DNA from: Corythucha ciliata
Lineage: Eukaryota; Arthropoda; Insecta; Hemiptera; Tingidae
Length of the DNA: 64,000 nt
Assembly: GCA_038030265.1 (NCBI GenBank)
Contig: CM075937.1
Location: 43,442,198 to 43,506,197, forward strand
Direction of reading: 5' to 3'
A program made the position numbers and the translations under genes. The notes beneath the pieces were generated by a model. The model ran no database searches. It saw only the letters and a list, made by a program, of their open reading frames with translations, and was not told where the DNA came from. Of the stretch, positions 46,150 to 58,139 are shown piece after piece (positions within the stretch are counted from its first letter, which is position 1; each line of letters opens with the position of its first letter).

Positions 46150-46500
46150 ATAGGTTTGTTCCAACCTATACCCGTTGAACTCCTTCGGAACCGTTCAAGA
46201 ACCATTTTACCATAGTAGGTTTGCTCCAGCAAGGTATTTAGAACATGTTCGGAGCAGATTTGCCATGGGTCCTGCCAATAAAACGTAATCAATCATGTTT
46301 AATTTTATTGCCTGGGCCCTATTGCACAATGTTTTATTAGCTAATATCACAGCTGTTTTATTAGCTAATATTAGCTATATTATTAGCTAATAAAACATTG
46401 TGCAATAGGGCCCTGGTCCCATGGCAACTCTGCTACGAACATATTTCAAGCACCTTGCTGGAACAGACCTATTAACCAACAAATCTATTGCGTTTTTATT
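46150..46500. mobile_element. Nested palindrome: outer inverted repeat
   Basis: Outer arms, about 46200-46282 and 46416-46485, pair via TTGCTCCAGCAAGGT/CACCTTGCTGGAACA, GAACATGTTCGGAGCAG/CTGCTACGAACATA and GCCATGGG/CCCATGGC. A separate perfect MITE occupies the centre. A third related copy of TAGGTTTGTTCCAACCT precedes at 46151. The outer element is degraded. Confidence 0.65.
46314..46413. mobile_element. 100 bp near-perfect palindromic MITE
   Basis: GGGCCCTATTGCACAATGTT then TTATTAGCTAATA at the left has an exact complement at the right. The tiny loop repeats TTATTAGCTAATA. It sits exactly at the centre of the outer palindrome. It is among the cleanest hairpins in the window. Confidence 0.85.
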
Positions 46501-47099
46501 GGTAGCTTTTATTAGTTTTATTGGTCGGTTACGGTTCGAAACTCCATGGTTGGTTGAAAAAAGCGACCTAATGACTGCAGGAAGAGCTGAGTGATCTCCT
46601 TGAAAGTTAGAGTGGGGGGATTTGTGAGTTCGGCGGTGAATTTGGCCTCTCACCACCATACTGGAAGAATCGGAGTTAAGATTAATGCGTGCACATCCGC
46701 ATATTTTCTAGCGAGGAGCGTAACCTGTGCGGAGGGGAAATGAAATCTGGACCCACTCCATCAAATCCGAAAAATTCCAGCTAAACATATACGCACTGAC
46801 TAAAACAAAAGTTCTTGTTCAAAATCAACCAATCATCAAGAATTAGTTGTCTGTTGTATGCTCTGTGTATTGTGGTGAATTAAGAATTCTGCCGCTAGCA
46901 TATTCATGATTTATGTGCGCCATTGTGAAAGGATTTTTAGGAGGCATGGTTGAGCCCCTTCCGAAAAAAAATCCTTAGCTGCCCCCCTCTGGCTCAGTGG
47001 CTGGCAACGCCCTTGTTGCCGTGTCTGACATCTGCTCAAGAATCTGGATGAATTTTGTGTTAGCGATTTGATTGAAACAAACAATTTTGGAATACGGCC

Positions 47100-47900
47100 T
47101 CAGAATCCAGATCATTCTACCAGACATTTCAGCTCAATATCTCATAATGATCTGATCCAAAACAAATCCTTCGAGTTTATTGGCTCTTCCTAAAACCGTA
47201 TCCCACAATTGAGTCAATTTTGAACCCAAGTTTCGATCTCTAAAAATAAATTTCTACGCATTTAGTTCGTTCAAATCAAAATTTTAGGGATTTTTGATCT
47301 CCCAAAAACAAAATTTCGTTGGTTTGGCTCTTTCAAAACCCAATTTTGGCGATTCATGGTTTATGATAGATCGAATTTCATGCCATAATCTCTTCCTATA
47401 ATTTTGGTTGATTCGAAAAACTGATAAAGCTCGTTTAAAAACCAAAATTTGTGACTTTGTCCTCTTCAGACGACAATGCCCCCTCGGAAATTCGTTCATC
47501 CATAACCAAATGTCGTAGATTTGGCTTCTTCACAACGAAATTTATGCAATTTCAGTCACAATTTCGCGTGTTTTTCCTCTTTCAAAAAACTAAACATCGC
47601 GGCTTTAGCTCTTTCTAAAATCGGTTTCGCAGCTTTGACTTATTCAAAAACTAATTTACTTTTTTCAAAAACAAAATGTACGGATTTGGGTAACTCATAA
47701 AGCCAAACTTTGTTATTCTGGCTATTACAAACGCCAGTTCCGCGGATTTCCAAACGTAAGACCTCTGCATTCGTCTCCTTCAAATCCCAATTTCAGGCAA
47801 TTTCGCTCTTTTGAACACCCGTTCCACGGGATATACTCTCTCAAAAGCAAAATTTCGTGGGTTTGGCTCTTTCAAACCAAATTTTCTTGGATTTGACTCC
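47100..47900 (+). repeat. Degenerate ~33 bp array, family 4
   Basis: Roughly 20 units of the form AAATTTCGTGGATTTGGCTC followed by TTTCAAAACC (clear near 47310, 47590, 47850). Related units reappear weakly at 58140-58440 and 59640-59760. Confidence 0.65.
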
Positions 47901-48329
47901 TTCAGATCCAAACTTTTTAATACTTAAAAATAAGTTATTTTATTTTCCAATTTTATAGTTCCAAGATCTAGATATCTGATTTGCTCTCCCGCACATTTGT
48001 ATCTCTTCAATTTCCCTTCTTTACCACCATAAAACCACCCTCATAAACGCCATAAAACCGCCCTTTGCCATATTATTTGCTTTGGTGCACGTAAAGCTGA
48101 GGAAAAATAGTATAAGAAACGTCTTCGCAGGAGTCTCTATAGATCTCGGGAGAGCGACGATTATAAACAGAAATGCCATCAGTAAAGTGCAACAGTCCAT
48201 GTGAAAGCTAATAAAATATCCTGCAGAGGAGGCACTGTTTGTTTAGAGACCCCACGAGAAACTCCCCAGACACCTTTATAGTGAGCATTTCTAGATGTTG
48301 GTTTGTGAGCCCCAATGAATGAGCATCTC

Positions 48330-48618
48330 TGCCGAGATTCCTTAAGATTCGGCCAGCGCACCTCACCCGTCCAAGGGTCTTATCTGGACAGTCGGCAGTT
48401 TAGCGATGTTCCCCTTCCCATGACCTCTGCGAGAGGCGTGTTTGACGAATTTTAGTCAGTGCTTCCGGAAGAGGTCCGAAAAGTGATTAAGGGTCTTCAA
48501 ATCTCTAAGAATGTCATGCTCATGAGTTTCGCTCGTTAATCTGCAAAAAGACAGGGGATGTTATTTCCGATCCTCTACGTCTGTCCATATCAATGAAACT
48601 CTTAAACGGGTGATACCT
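48330..48618. pseudogene. LINE scraps
   Basis: 48333-48390 repeats the 3' end of the R1-like LINE at 37460-37510 (AGATTCCTTAAGATTCGGCC ... CCTCACCCGT ... TCTTATCT). From 48440 the plus strand reads LPEEVRKVIKGLQISKN and, after frameshifts, CKKTGDVISDPLRLS, typical of the region upstream of the RT core in LINE ORF2. Both are truncated; a MITE begins at 48619. Confidence 0.55.
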
Positions 48619-49113
48619 CAATGAGGAAGTAACATAAAAAATAAAAATCGCTGGAAACATTTTTTTTCGAAAGAAAATGACTAAATATGTCCAGGAATTG
48701 AATATTAGTGCGTAAATGATTGATTTCGATTTATAGCGAAATAATAAAACTTGTCAATTTTTTTCGTTACCTTAAACGGCCGGTGTGTGCCTCGTGACGT
48801 AGCTAAGGGGTTGTGACCCCTCCCAACCCTCCGCATCCTGGCTGTTATCATGTCTTGCCCCTTCTTATCCTACCCATTCTCTTAAGTCCTATTGTTTGAT
48901 TTGTGGGAAGCTATTGTGAAGGTCATGCGAATGCTGTTATTACGTCATCAGTCTATCTAGCCTATTTCAAATGGGTCCCGCAACCCAATAGGTTTAAAAA
49001 TTAATAAAAAAATATAGGGCCTGATTTTATTTGAACGGATCGTTTTTTCATGAGTTTTGGTACCCAAGCTATCACGACAGCACGATTTTGGAAAATGTGT
49101 TACTTCCTCATTG
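48619..49113. mobile_element. 495 bp MITE-like element with short TIRs
   Basis: CAATGAGGAAGTAACA at the left and TGTTACTTCCTCATTG at the right are exact complements. CCT flanks both ends (48616-48618 and 49114-49116), a 3 bp target duplication. The interior has no coding capacity. A degraded GACGTAGCTAAGGGG motif lies inside. Confidence 0.7.
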
Positions 49114-49663
49114 CCTAACTGGGAGTCGTGTTACCATTCATAAAACGCTGCAAATTTTACACATGGTTTTATTTATAACTGCGTTCGTTTGTCAGTCCTC
49201 CGAGCAGCATGAGATTTTGTAATCTCGCGGGTCGGTATAACAGGGAAAAAATTATACAAGGTTAGTACTTTCAGTGCTGTTAGTGCAGCTCCGGACGCCA
49301 AACGAACAGAACTATTATAATGAAATTACATGAAAATCGACACCCTTCTATGATATCAAAGCCTTTGAAAACTCTCCATTTTGGACCCGCTATTGGCCCA
49401 TAAAAACTCAGGCAATTAGTCGATCAAGCTGGACAGGTGTTAGAACCAACTAAATCCCAAATGGAGTCCGTGTGCAAAAGAATGAGTTTTTTCGAGCAAT
49501 CCTAGGGCAAGATAAAGATATGACCCGGGAGGCGGCTTACGGCCGCCGGACGGACATTCCAGAAATGGATTCTATAGACATGTCAAATCGTGCAAGGAAA
49601 ACGTTTGAAGGTGGTTTGTAAACATGCCGAAAGCATAGGTAGTGTATTATTCAAAAATTCAGT

Positions 49664-49805
49664 ATTGGTAGATTTCACCACCGAGAGTTAAGGTTTGAGT
49701 TACGATAACTCAGAATTAAGGATAATATGCGTCACAATTTATGTAAACAATGTTGGAGTTTGGTAACTCCAACCTAACTACCAGTGGTGAAATTCACCAT
49801 ATGAA
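49664..49805. mobile_element. ~140 bp hairpin, MITE-like
   Basis: GATTTCACCACCGAGAGTTA with GAGTTACGATAACTC pairs with GGAGTTTGGTAACTCC and TAACTACCAGTGGTGAAATT at the right. Arms are about 75-80% complementary. No target duplication established. Confidence 0.5.
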
Positions 49806-50066
49806 TAATAAACCAAAACAGCAATAAAAAGGCCAGCCTGAAAATTACAGAACCATACGTCCGTCTGTTGCCTGCTCCAAGTTTGTGTAGGTGATGACGG
49901 TGGGGCCTCTTTTGGACTTTCAGGAGGAAGCGGTGTTCCAAGGTGGTGCACATGCTTGGGCTCTGGTGATGCTAAGGCACTATAAAACACGAGTACTGCA
50001 ACACGCAAATCGGCGCCATACTTGGTCCCTCATATGATTATAATTATCACCTGATCTCATTGACAA

Positions 50067-50313
50067 CTATAGTCGGATCGGCGAAAGAATGTGCATGAGT
50101 GGTGGGAGGCCATAAGCCCGCTTTTTCCCTCTCTTAACGTGGTTCTCTATTTCTCCTCTTATTATCAAACTACTGCAACCAATAACAGAGAGTTTTACCG
50201 ATAAAATAGGAGAGGCTCCTCTCAGGTGATGGTGTGGTAGCGGTAAGTCATATGGGTTTAGGGAAAGGAGAGAGGGTGATTTCATGCACATTCTTTCACC
50301 GACCCGACTATAG
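50067..50313 (-). mobile_element. TATA-end MITE, copy 2
   Basis: 247 bp, inverted relative to 17260-17505 and similar throughout, including GTGGGAGGCCATAAGCCCG and GGAGAGGCTCCTCTCAGGTG. Ends are CTATAGTCGGATCGGCGAAA and the complement of CTATAGTCGGGTCGGTGAAA. Two copies in one window mean that the family is probably abundant in the genome. Confidence 0.85.
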
Positions 50314-50529
50314 GATATTTTTATTTATTTCGACCGCATTCCGCGTTTGTTTACTGTTACGATGACAATTTTTTCATTCGTGATATTGTGTTTACCCTAA
50401 CGACTGAGGGACCAAATATGGCGCTGAAATCCGTGTTGCAGTACCTGTGTTTTAAAGGTTCTCTAGTGATGCGGGCTGAGCGCCGTGACGCCGTGATTTT
50501 GTTCATCGTGTCTCAAACGGTTTTCAGAC

Positions 50530-50672
50530 CAGGGGGCCTATTCTCTAACAAGAAGTAATATTTTTTTCGTCAGTCATGTGTCTATTTCATTCATTTGTTC
50601 GAAGAAAATGAATGAAATAAACATATGACTTCCAAAAAGCTATTGCTTCGGAGTTAGAGAATAGGCCCCCTG
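50530..50672. mobile_element. 143 bp MITE
   Basis: CAGGGGGCCTATTCTCTAAC and its complement (GTTAGAGAATAGGCCCCCTG) are perfect TIRs. Imperfect pairing continues inwards around a second internal palindrome (CATTTTCTTCGAACAAATG-like). No clear target duplication. It shares the GGGCC-TATT opening with the MITE at 46314. Confidence 0.8.
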
Positions 50673-53600
50673 ACTTATAAACGCGTCGGTCTTTGTCGAT
50701 TTAACGCAGGCATTTGACTCAAGTTAACCACGAATTGATCCAAACTTGAGTGCGCTCCTGGGCATATGAGGGGAGGGGGGTGGCAACCTCAATTTGAGAC
50801 CGTACGTTTGAATTGTGAGAAACTCGATAAATTACATCATCAAGGGAAACTACTCATTACAATAGCCGAAGTCGTATAGATACCAAGTCATTTCTCTTCT
50901 GATAACGCATGGTAACTAAAGCTAGAGGGAAAATTGCTCCCGCCAGAGTGCCACATGACATTTGGTCTCAAAATTTGGCGGTTCGGAAAACGCTTATGAA
51001 CAAATAAAAAAATAACAGTTTATTAAACCAAATGAAAACTATGAATATCGGGTCTATCACGACGTAATAGTAATGAATAGTGGATGAATGGTTCAAGCAG
51101 ACTAAAACTGAAGAAGATTTCTGTTGAGCTAAAAAAAGTTTATTGTATATCTATTGAAATGTTGGTTTTTTACGATGTTTTGTCACGTCCAGCGAGATCC
51201 TGGGCATTCTCAAGAGTCAGGTGAGCATGGTGTTTCTTCCAATCCCTTTGCAGACCGAACGTTGAGGACGAGTTTCACCTCGCCCTCGCCCTCTCTAAAC
51301 AGCCTTCGTCAAGTACATGGCATAATTTTTCACGCCTTATTTGTGCTGCATGGATTTCAAGTACTCATTCCAATCTGCAGAAAATTGTACATAAAATGCT
51401 TTGTATACATTTTCCAAATTTTGTCCCCAAAATAACTTCAAACCCACCTTGAACTTTTACTTTGAAAATTTGCGCTCTACCTTCGACTTACAAACAGCGG
51501 ACATCTATCCACAGTTTCTCTGGCTGAGCGAGGTTTTACAAGGGGACACGAAACACAACGGAATTTGAAGTTGAAATTAAATTAATTTATAAAGAAAATG
51601 GATCGAAAAGAATCAAAATAATAAAAAAATCTTCCATCAGTGAAAATGAAAAATGTCCAAAATCCAGCTGTAATTTTATTTGCTTCACATGTAGTTTGTG
51701 AAGCAGACACTTTATTAAAGAAAAAGTTGAGACCAAATGTTGTAAGTGCGCTCTGACGGGATCAAAATTTCAAATTTTATAAATGACCACCGTTACCATA
51801 GCGATCGTGATGAGTGGAAGAACTTGGGTTCTATACAACTTTGATAATAGCTTTTACCAGCGCTAGCTCAAGTCGGTCATGATCACGTGGATGAAAAGGC
51901 CTCTTTCAATTAGCGGAGAACTTGGAAAGGTTTTTAAGACTTCCCTCGCGCGAAATTTGCTCGTCCACAATAAATTGATGGTAGCTTTAGTGTGTCACAG
52001 TACTACTCATTCCTCTAAAAAAAAACAAAAAATTGTAACCCCTTCTTCCCTCCATATTTTTTAGCACCTGAGGGCGAGCTTTGCAATATCCGTCGAAGAG
52101 CTTCAATTTCTATCTCTTTTGATGTGGCCACCGCACCACAGGGATTATGTTTCCACCGCACGTCTACGAAAGATATGGAAATTTTGATGTAGACAAATGT
52201 TGTTTATCAGCGAGTGAGTGCAGATTTCCGCTTCAAGAGAAAAAAAAAATAATAAAAAACTGAAAGGTGTAGAGCAGTGATTTCATTGACATGAGAAATG
52301 TGAACCGGGGGATATGTTGCCGGCTATATGAAAAACTTGTAGATATCAATCAAAGCTACGCAGAGAACCGTCGTTCCCCCAATCCACCTCCTACCCACCC
52401 ATGAGCAACAGTCTTTTTTTAAGGCCCCTCAATATTTAGTATTTTTAGATTGAGATTCTAGTCAATATCGGTTTTAAAAAGTCAACAAGTGCGGAAAGAA
52501 AAAATACTCTCTGGATCGCCCTTCGCAATTTTTGTTCTCACTCTCTCTCTCTCTATCTATCTCTCTCACTCTCTCTCTCCGGCTTCTTTAGTTGTTTGTA
52601 AACACTTCCACTGAACGCTTAAAACCACTTTTGTGTACCAATTAGAGAAACATTTGGAATTAATTGACTTTTTAACCCTGCTGATGAGTGTGAGGGGAGG
52701 GGTGTTGTACGCGTCTGAATCGGGTGAATGGTTCCTTCCCTGTTTTTAAATTTCGCTGGATGGGGTAAAAAGAAACGAAAGATTATTATGAATAATTTTG
52801 TTGGTTCGTCAGGCGGGGTGGAGAAAACATTAAGATGTAAGTATGATGGTAAGGGGTGATATAGATGGAGAGATAACGGTACAAACTTTGGGATTAAAGG
52901 AGATTGCGAGAAACTGAAGCGCAATTTTGATTTTTGTTGGGAAATCTTCTCAGAAACTTTCATTTATCTTCCGCTATACTTTTTCGTTTCTTTGAAAAAC
53001 TATCGCAAGGCTCGTTGGGGTTGGTAATGACTTTTGTGTTTGTTTTCGAAGGAATGAAAAATGAACTCCTCTCCAGGGTCTTTCCCGAGAGTGGTTAATT
53101 AAAAAGAATATCCAAAAGCATAAACCCAACTTTGTAGCCGTATGATCTAATTTCATGGCAGATAATAAACGCTTATTTTTTATTATATCAAACTATTTTA
53201 CGGCTCTGTGCCACTGTGAACGAGACTTAATGCATAAAACATTCATGGGGATCATTTTTTTTTAATAGAAGATTTAAACGTCACAAAGCGTCAACCCTTA
53301 TTTATGTATTTCATGATAATCAATGAAGCGCTGCACAAAAGGTCCTACCGCGAACACGTGTCAAAAAAAAAAGATCCGTCCTGCCCTCGGAGTGGGATGA
53401 GTGCGTGTGATAAAAATGCGTACAATTTTTCTTTTTGAACCATCTAAATCAGTAACTTGCGGGGAAATTGAACAGTAGAATCCAATGGAATGAATATATT
53501 CAAGAAAATAATAATAAATCCGGCGCAAACACTTGAAAAAAAAAATCCAATCCTCGTCATTCAATAGTAAATTGATGTTGGAAGGAAATCGTTTTGCTCA

Positions 53601-54739
53601 CACTTTGATGTAGCGAAACGGCTTTTATACAGGAAAAAAAAAAAATTGCGGTTGAGCTCTTTTTTTATTTCGCTGCAACCTTTATTTAATCGTTAAACAC
53701 AGACGTAGCCAAGAGGAAATTGCTAGCTGAATAAATAAACTCATTTGTGATCCTGTTTACAGCGAGTAATTTTATTCGTTTTAACGTTAACGTAATGTAT
53801 GCAAATAGGGATGTAAGTGTCTTGCCCCTCTGCTCTTGAACGTGTTAGGAATTGTCCAGCTTGCAGGCGGAAAAGTGGCATCGCAGGTGATGGTGATGAG
53901 GGCGAAACAAAGGGTAAAGGTCTTTGAGGGAAGGGGTTAAATAAAAATAAAGAGTAGGTAATTAATTCGAGTACAACCACTAAATTTCCTTTTAGTTAGA
54001 TCACCTGGTTCCAGTTTCTCACGCTAAAATGACGAGAAATAACAGACATTGACCATAATAAAAAATGCCGTGATGAATGATGCAAAATTATTTTTTTTTG
54101 GCATCAAAGCTATCTTTTTGAGCAAATTGACTGATTCCCTGCTAGGTTCTGACGAGAAAATGGGAAAAGCGTTAGATCCAATGGTAATTCAGTAGATAGC
54201 TCGGTATACCGAGGTGCCACATTACCGCTATAATATGAGAATAATCAGATTCAGAATCAGATCGCTTCCTGGGGCCAAAAATTCAATTTCCTGGAGCTAA
54301 AATTATACAGATTGTTCCTCCATTGTGGGTCCACTGCCCCTTCCACTCTTTACTGTGTTCAATTTATCTTAGCTTTCATGCTAATTCATGCTATCTTCAC
54401 CCTGAGTATACAATACCTAATTAATTTGACTCTCTAAAAAACCCAACTTGTTCAAATAACAAGTCAAACTTTTCAGCGTCTCCACCCCTGTCCTACACTG
54501 CTGAAACAGTTCCTTTTAAATTGTTAGAGGGAGAGAGAGAAACCGCCCAGGGGCGCCCTAAAATGAATTTACGGAAAAATCACACCAACGACGGTTAGCG
54601 TTATAAACATAATTTTTACTTCCACATTCCCCTAGGGCCTGGAAGTGTGGAGTTTGTGAAAATAATCGAGTCCGAGCTGACTTCCTTATAGACTATAAGG
54701 ACAACCTTACAGAAAGATTGAAAAAAGTGTGACAGGAGA
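50673..54739. other. Non-genic stretch, nothing recognised
   Basis: Apparently unique DNA with a CT-rich microsatellite near 52538-52580. Minus frames at 52619-52963 (114 aa) and plus frame 51154-51435 (93 aa) have no recognisable motif. No element boundaries seen. Confidence 0.4.
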
Positions 54740-55290
54740 CCATGATGCGCTGGGAGCGGCGAAAATTCCTCCAACGACGCTCCCCAGCACATTCTATTTT
54801 CTGGGTCATTGGGAACCGAAGCTCGTCAAAATCGACGAATTTTACCCCTTTTTCTCGTGTTTTGAGGCCTTTGATTTGGTCTTATGTGTTAGAGGTAAAT
54901 GAAGTGCTGGGAGCTCGACTCCGAAATTGTTTTTACTGTAAACTGTCAAGAGAAGGTTTAGTTACATATAATTACTTCCCAGAGAGTTTTTGAGCATTCT
55001 GAGTGGGTTGTGAGATCGACATTCCTAGGGGGATCGACCCTCGAGAGTAATTTGGGACCACTTAGAAGGCTTAATAATCACGTGGGAGATTTATGCCCAT
55101 TCAAACTACAAAATTATCCGTCGACGAGCTCTTATCACAATATTCTGTTCCCCTGGTCATTGGTGACCAAAACTTGTCAAAAAACGACGAACTTGGCCCC
55201 TTTTTAATCGTGTTTTATTACGATTCTTGGTATTGTGTCAGGAGAATGTGATGTGCCGAAGGTGCGAAAATTCCTCCGTCGACGAGCTCC
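54740..55290. repeat. ~156 bp hairpin satellite, remote block C
   Basis: GCTCCCCAGCACATTCTATT (54780), GACGAGCTCTTATCACAATA (55123) and GACGAGCTCCCATTT (55282) mark diverged monomers of the satellite at 31-33 kb, with the same TCAAAA-CGACGAA and CCCCTTTTT-CGTGTTTT segments. The last two marks are ~159 bp apart. Confidence 0.65.
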
Positions 55291-55867
55291 CATTTGACTG
55301 ATCGTCACTGGTAAACGCAAGATATACACTCTTTTTTTTTATTATTTTTAACGCCAGCCCATGCGATTGCCCCTGGAAAAGTGCCATAACTGTCAAGTTG
55401 CCGTGCTGCCAGTTATCCATGGGTGGGATTACTTGGCCGTGTAACGAGAATTTGTTCTCACGTTCACCATACAAACCTAAAAACTGACTGTTTTTAGCTT
55501 TTAGATTTGAGCGGACTCTGTTTATCCGGCAATTATGTTTGATCGATAAATGGAGCTGGTCAGTCGTCGCGCCCAAAACGCACCTGCGTAGGGCCGAGTT
55601 CAAAAGGTCCCCGCAGTCGCGCGTTGATTTAGCATCCAAACTTCGGAAATCCGTCAGTTGTGGTCTGTGGTCCCCCACTAACCTACCGATTTCTCATGAG
55701 AGATATCTGCCGATTTTGATTTGGGCGTCACCCCTTAACGTAACGATCTGATCTGTTTAATAACATAATATGCTTGATTCAGGCTAGACAATGCACCGCT
55801 TTTATTCCAGTTCGTTTATAAGTAAGTATTTTGATCTGAATTATATCAATTTATTATTTCTCAAGTG

Positions 55868-56030
55868 AAATAGTATAATTATTTCACAGCGAGTGAGGAA
55901 AGCGTCACTTTACGCGCGAGTTGTGTTTGGCGATCGAGGCGAAGCCAAGTTCGCTAATTACTAACAACGAGTGCGTAAAGACGCTCCCCACGAGTAGCGA
56001 ATGCTATTTTTCGCTTGACCGGCGAAGTGT
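55868..56030. mobile_element. Hairpin element H, copy 1
   Basis: GAAATAGTATAATTATTTCA then GCGAGTGAGGAAAGCGTC and a centre GATCGAGGCGAAGCCAAG, followed by complementary GACGCTCCCCACGAG and CTATTTTTCGC. Same plan as the elements at 56200 and 56588. Arms are diverged. Confidence 0.55.
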
Positions 56031-56199
56031 GAGGCACTTCACCACGACTCACTCCAAACACGTCACTTCTAACAGTGACGTAAAGTACTTTCATTCACTC
56101 CGTGACGTAAAGTAAGCAAATAACACGCTGAGATTAAAGTGTTTCTTTCGTCGTAAGGTTGCCATGGCGAAAATAGCCACTTCCTTCGTAGGTAAAGCG

Positions 56200-56342
56200 A
56201 AATAGTATATTACACAACGAGTGAGGGAAGTAGAATTTTGCACGCGAGTTTTGTCTGGCTCACGAGGCGCAGCCGAGTGAGCTGAAAAAAAACGAGCTTG
56301 GCAATTCTACTCCCTCACGACTTGTGTACACTACTTTTTGCG
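56200..56342. mobile_element. Hairpin element H, copy 2
   Basis: GAAATAGTATATTACACAAC then GAGTGAGGGAAGTAGAATT pairs with AATTCTACTCCCTCAC and TTGTGTACACTACTTTTTGCG. The centre is CACGAGGCGCAGCCGAGTG. The arms (~45 bp) are the clearest of the three copies. Confidence 0.7.
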
Positions 56343-56587
56343 TGGCTAGCTACCGCGCTACCAGCTTTTGACACGAGGATAATTAAAACAGAGTCAATTT
56401 TCATTCGTGTGCAATTGACAACGTTCGGTCAACTACATAATTATAAAGGTCTTCCTCTGTTCAGTGAGGTAAAATTTGTACGCCACTATTTTTCAGTGAG
56501 GTAAAGTTTTTACATCACTGGTGTATATCTCTCGACTTCCTGCAAATGTTTTTAGCCTGTAAATTCGAACTTTACACGCTGGACACG

Positions 56588-56736
56588 CGAAAATAGTATA
56601 ACATTACGATGTACGATCCAGCTCATTACGGTCGAGGGCGACAGGAAGTGCTCGAGGTGAAGCCGAGGGCAGTTGTCGCCTTCGACCGTAATGAGGAATA
56701 CCGCCCGAGTGTTGTACGCTATTTTTTGTTCAGCCG
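56588..56736. mobile_element. Hairpin element H, copy 3
   Basis: AATAGTATAACATTACGATG, GTACGATCC and CTCATTACGGTCGAGGGCGAC pair with GTCGCCTTCGACCGTAATGAG and GTTGTACGCTATTTTTTG. The centre is CTCGAGGTGAAGCCGAGGG. Sequence in the arms differs from the other copies, but ends and centre agree. Confidence 0.7.
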
Positions 56737-58139
56737 AAGTTCATAATTATAATAATAATTATCATAAAATTCAGTCTTTAAAGTCCCGTTCAGAAGGTAT
56801 GTATCTGTGCAGTCGTCAATGCAACCAATACTCTACAATTTATAGGTTGCACGGACTCCACAGACGCATAGCATATGGTTTGCTTAATAAATTGAAGCGA
56901 ACACACTCTAGCCAGCGAATGGAAAGATGACGTAGCTGATACAAAGAGAACTTTAATCGCTTCTCAGCGTAATTTACAGTGCTTATTTTTGTGTTTTTAT
57001 GGCCAATGTACAATTTAAAAACAATATTAGGAAGAACAATTTATAATAAAACAAAAACAAAAGACCTAAAAGAAGACGCAGCGGGCTGATATTTTTATTA
57101 ACGCCCGGCGGGCGGAATGAACCTCATGCCGCCCGCTCAAGGCTCTCCCAGCGGGCGAATTTCGAGACTTTACGCCCGGCTGTACAAAAAACTTTTTACT
57201 CCCTTCAATTTTTTTTTTATTTCCATGTCTGTCACCGATCTCAAATATCTTTCGAACCAAATAAAATCTGCCAGATGTGCCTCCACTAACGATCAGATTT
57301 GATCGGGTAACAGATATTGGTCACAGATAACTTTTGTACGTTAAGGGGCGACGACCGATCTCATCGTTTGCTATTTAGATCGTTAACGATATCTGCCGAT
57401 CAAACCGGTCAAAATTATCTGCCCGTGTTTGGGCCACTAATGTCAAGAATTCAAAAGAAGGTAATTTTAGGTTACGTCAAGTGCGTAACAACATACGTAA
57501 CAATGGTTGTTGGCTGTTATCAGTAATGCCCGATTTACAGTTTTTCCTGTAGATCTTCAGCTTTTCCTGTAGATCTATAGTTTTCTGGGTTGGTTCACAG
57601 GCATGTAGTTTTTGATTACTTCTATATAAGTTTTGTTCTTTTTTTGTATAAATTACTTGAGAATTCGTGATTTGACTACCCTGATTTGTAAATTAGTCGA
57701 ATATTACTCTTTATGAAGGATTGAGGGGGGGGGGGTTGTAATAGCCTCCCCTTTCAGTAAACTTGCACTTGCTTAAGGCGGGATTTCAGGCGAATTTTCT
57801 CGACGCCTTCTCAGTCCCATTCGCCAGAGCTTCACACATAAATTTTCCAATCTATAATAACCCATAGGAATTCCAATGTGTTTTAAGGTAATTTCAGGGA
57901 AAGCAGCAAGATCTAACGTCACTGTAGAACTTCCTGATGATTAAAATTAGACTTTGAAATCGAATATTGGTGCAGAAATGTAGCCAAAATTTACGTGTGA
58001 AGTTTAGGTGAGGGGGACAGGGACTAGCCCTCGTAGTTTAAGCGATATCACTATCAATATCAACTTTGACCAGTCATTTGATCAAGCGGCTTGGCCGTTT
58101 AGGGAGGCCTTTATAATCAAGTTTCATTGAAACGGTGCC
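56737..58139. other. Non-genic stretch, few features
   Basis: No gene recognised. A GC-rich palindrome-like patch (GCCCGGCGGGCGG / CCGCCCGCT / GCGGGCG / GCCCGGC) lies at 57100-57185. GTACGTTAAGGGGCGACG (57336) resembles the inverse of a stretch at 55725-55745. G11 run at 57725-57735. Confidence 0.4.

Noticed and set aside
55238..55678. 146 aa minus-strand open frame
   Set aside because: No recognisable domain; its left part overlaps the 156 bp satellite and its composition is not clearly coding. Not called as a gene without transcript or homologue evidence.
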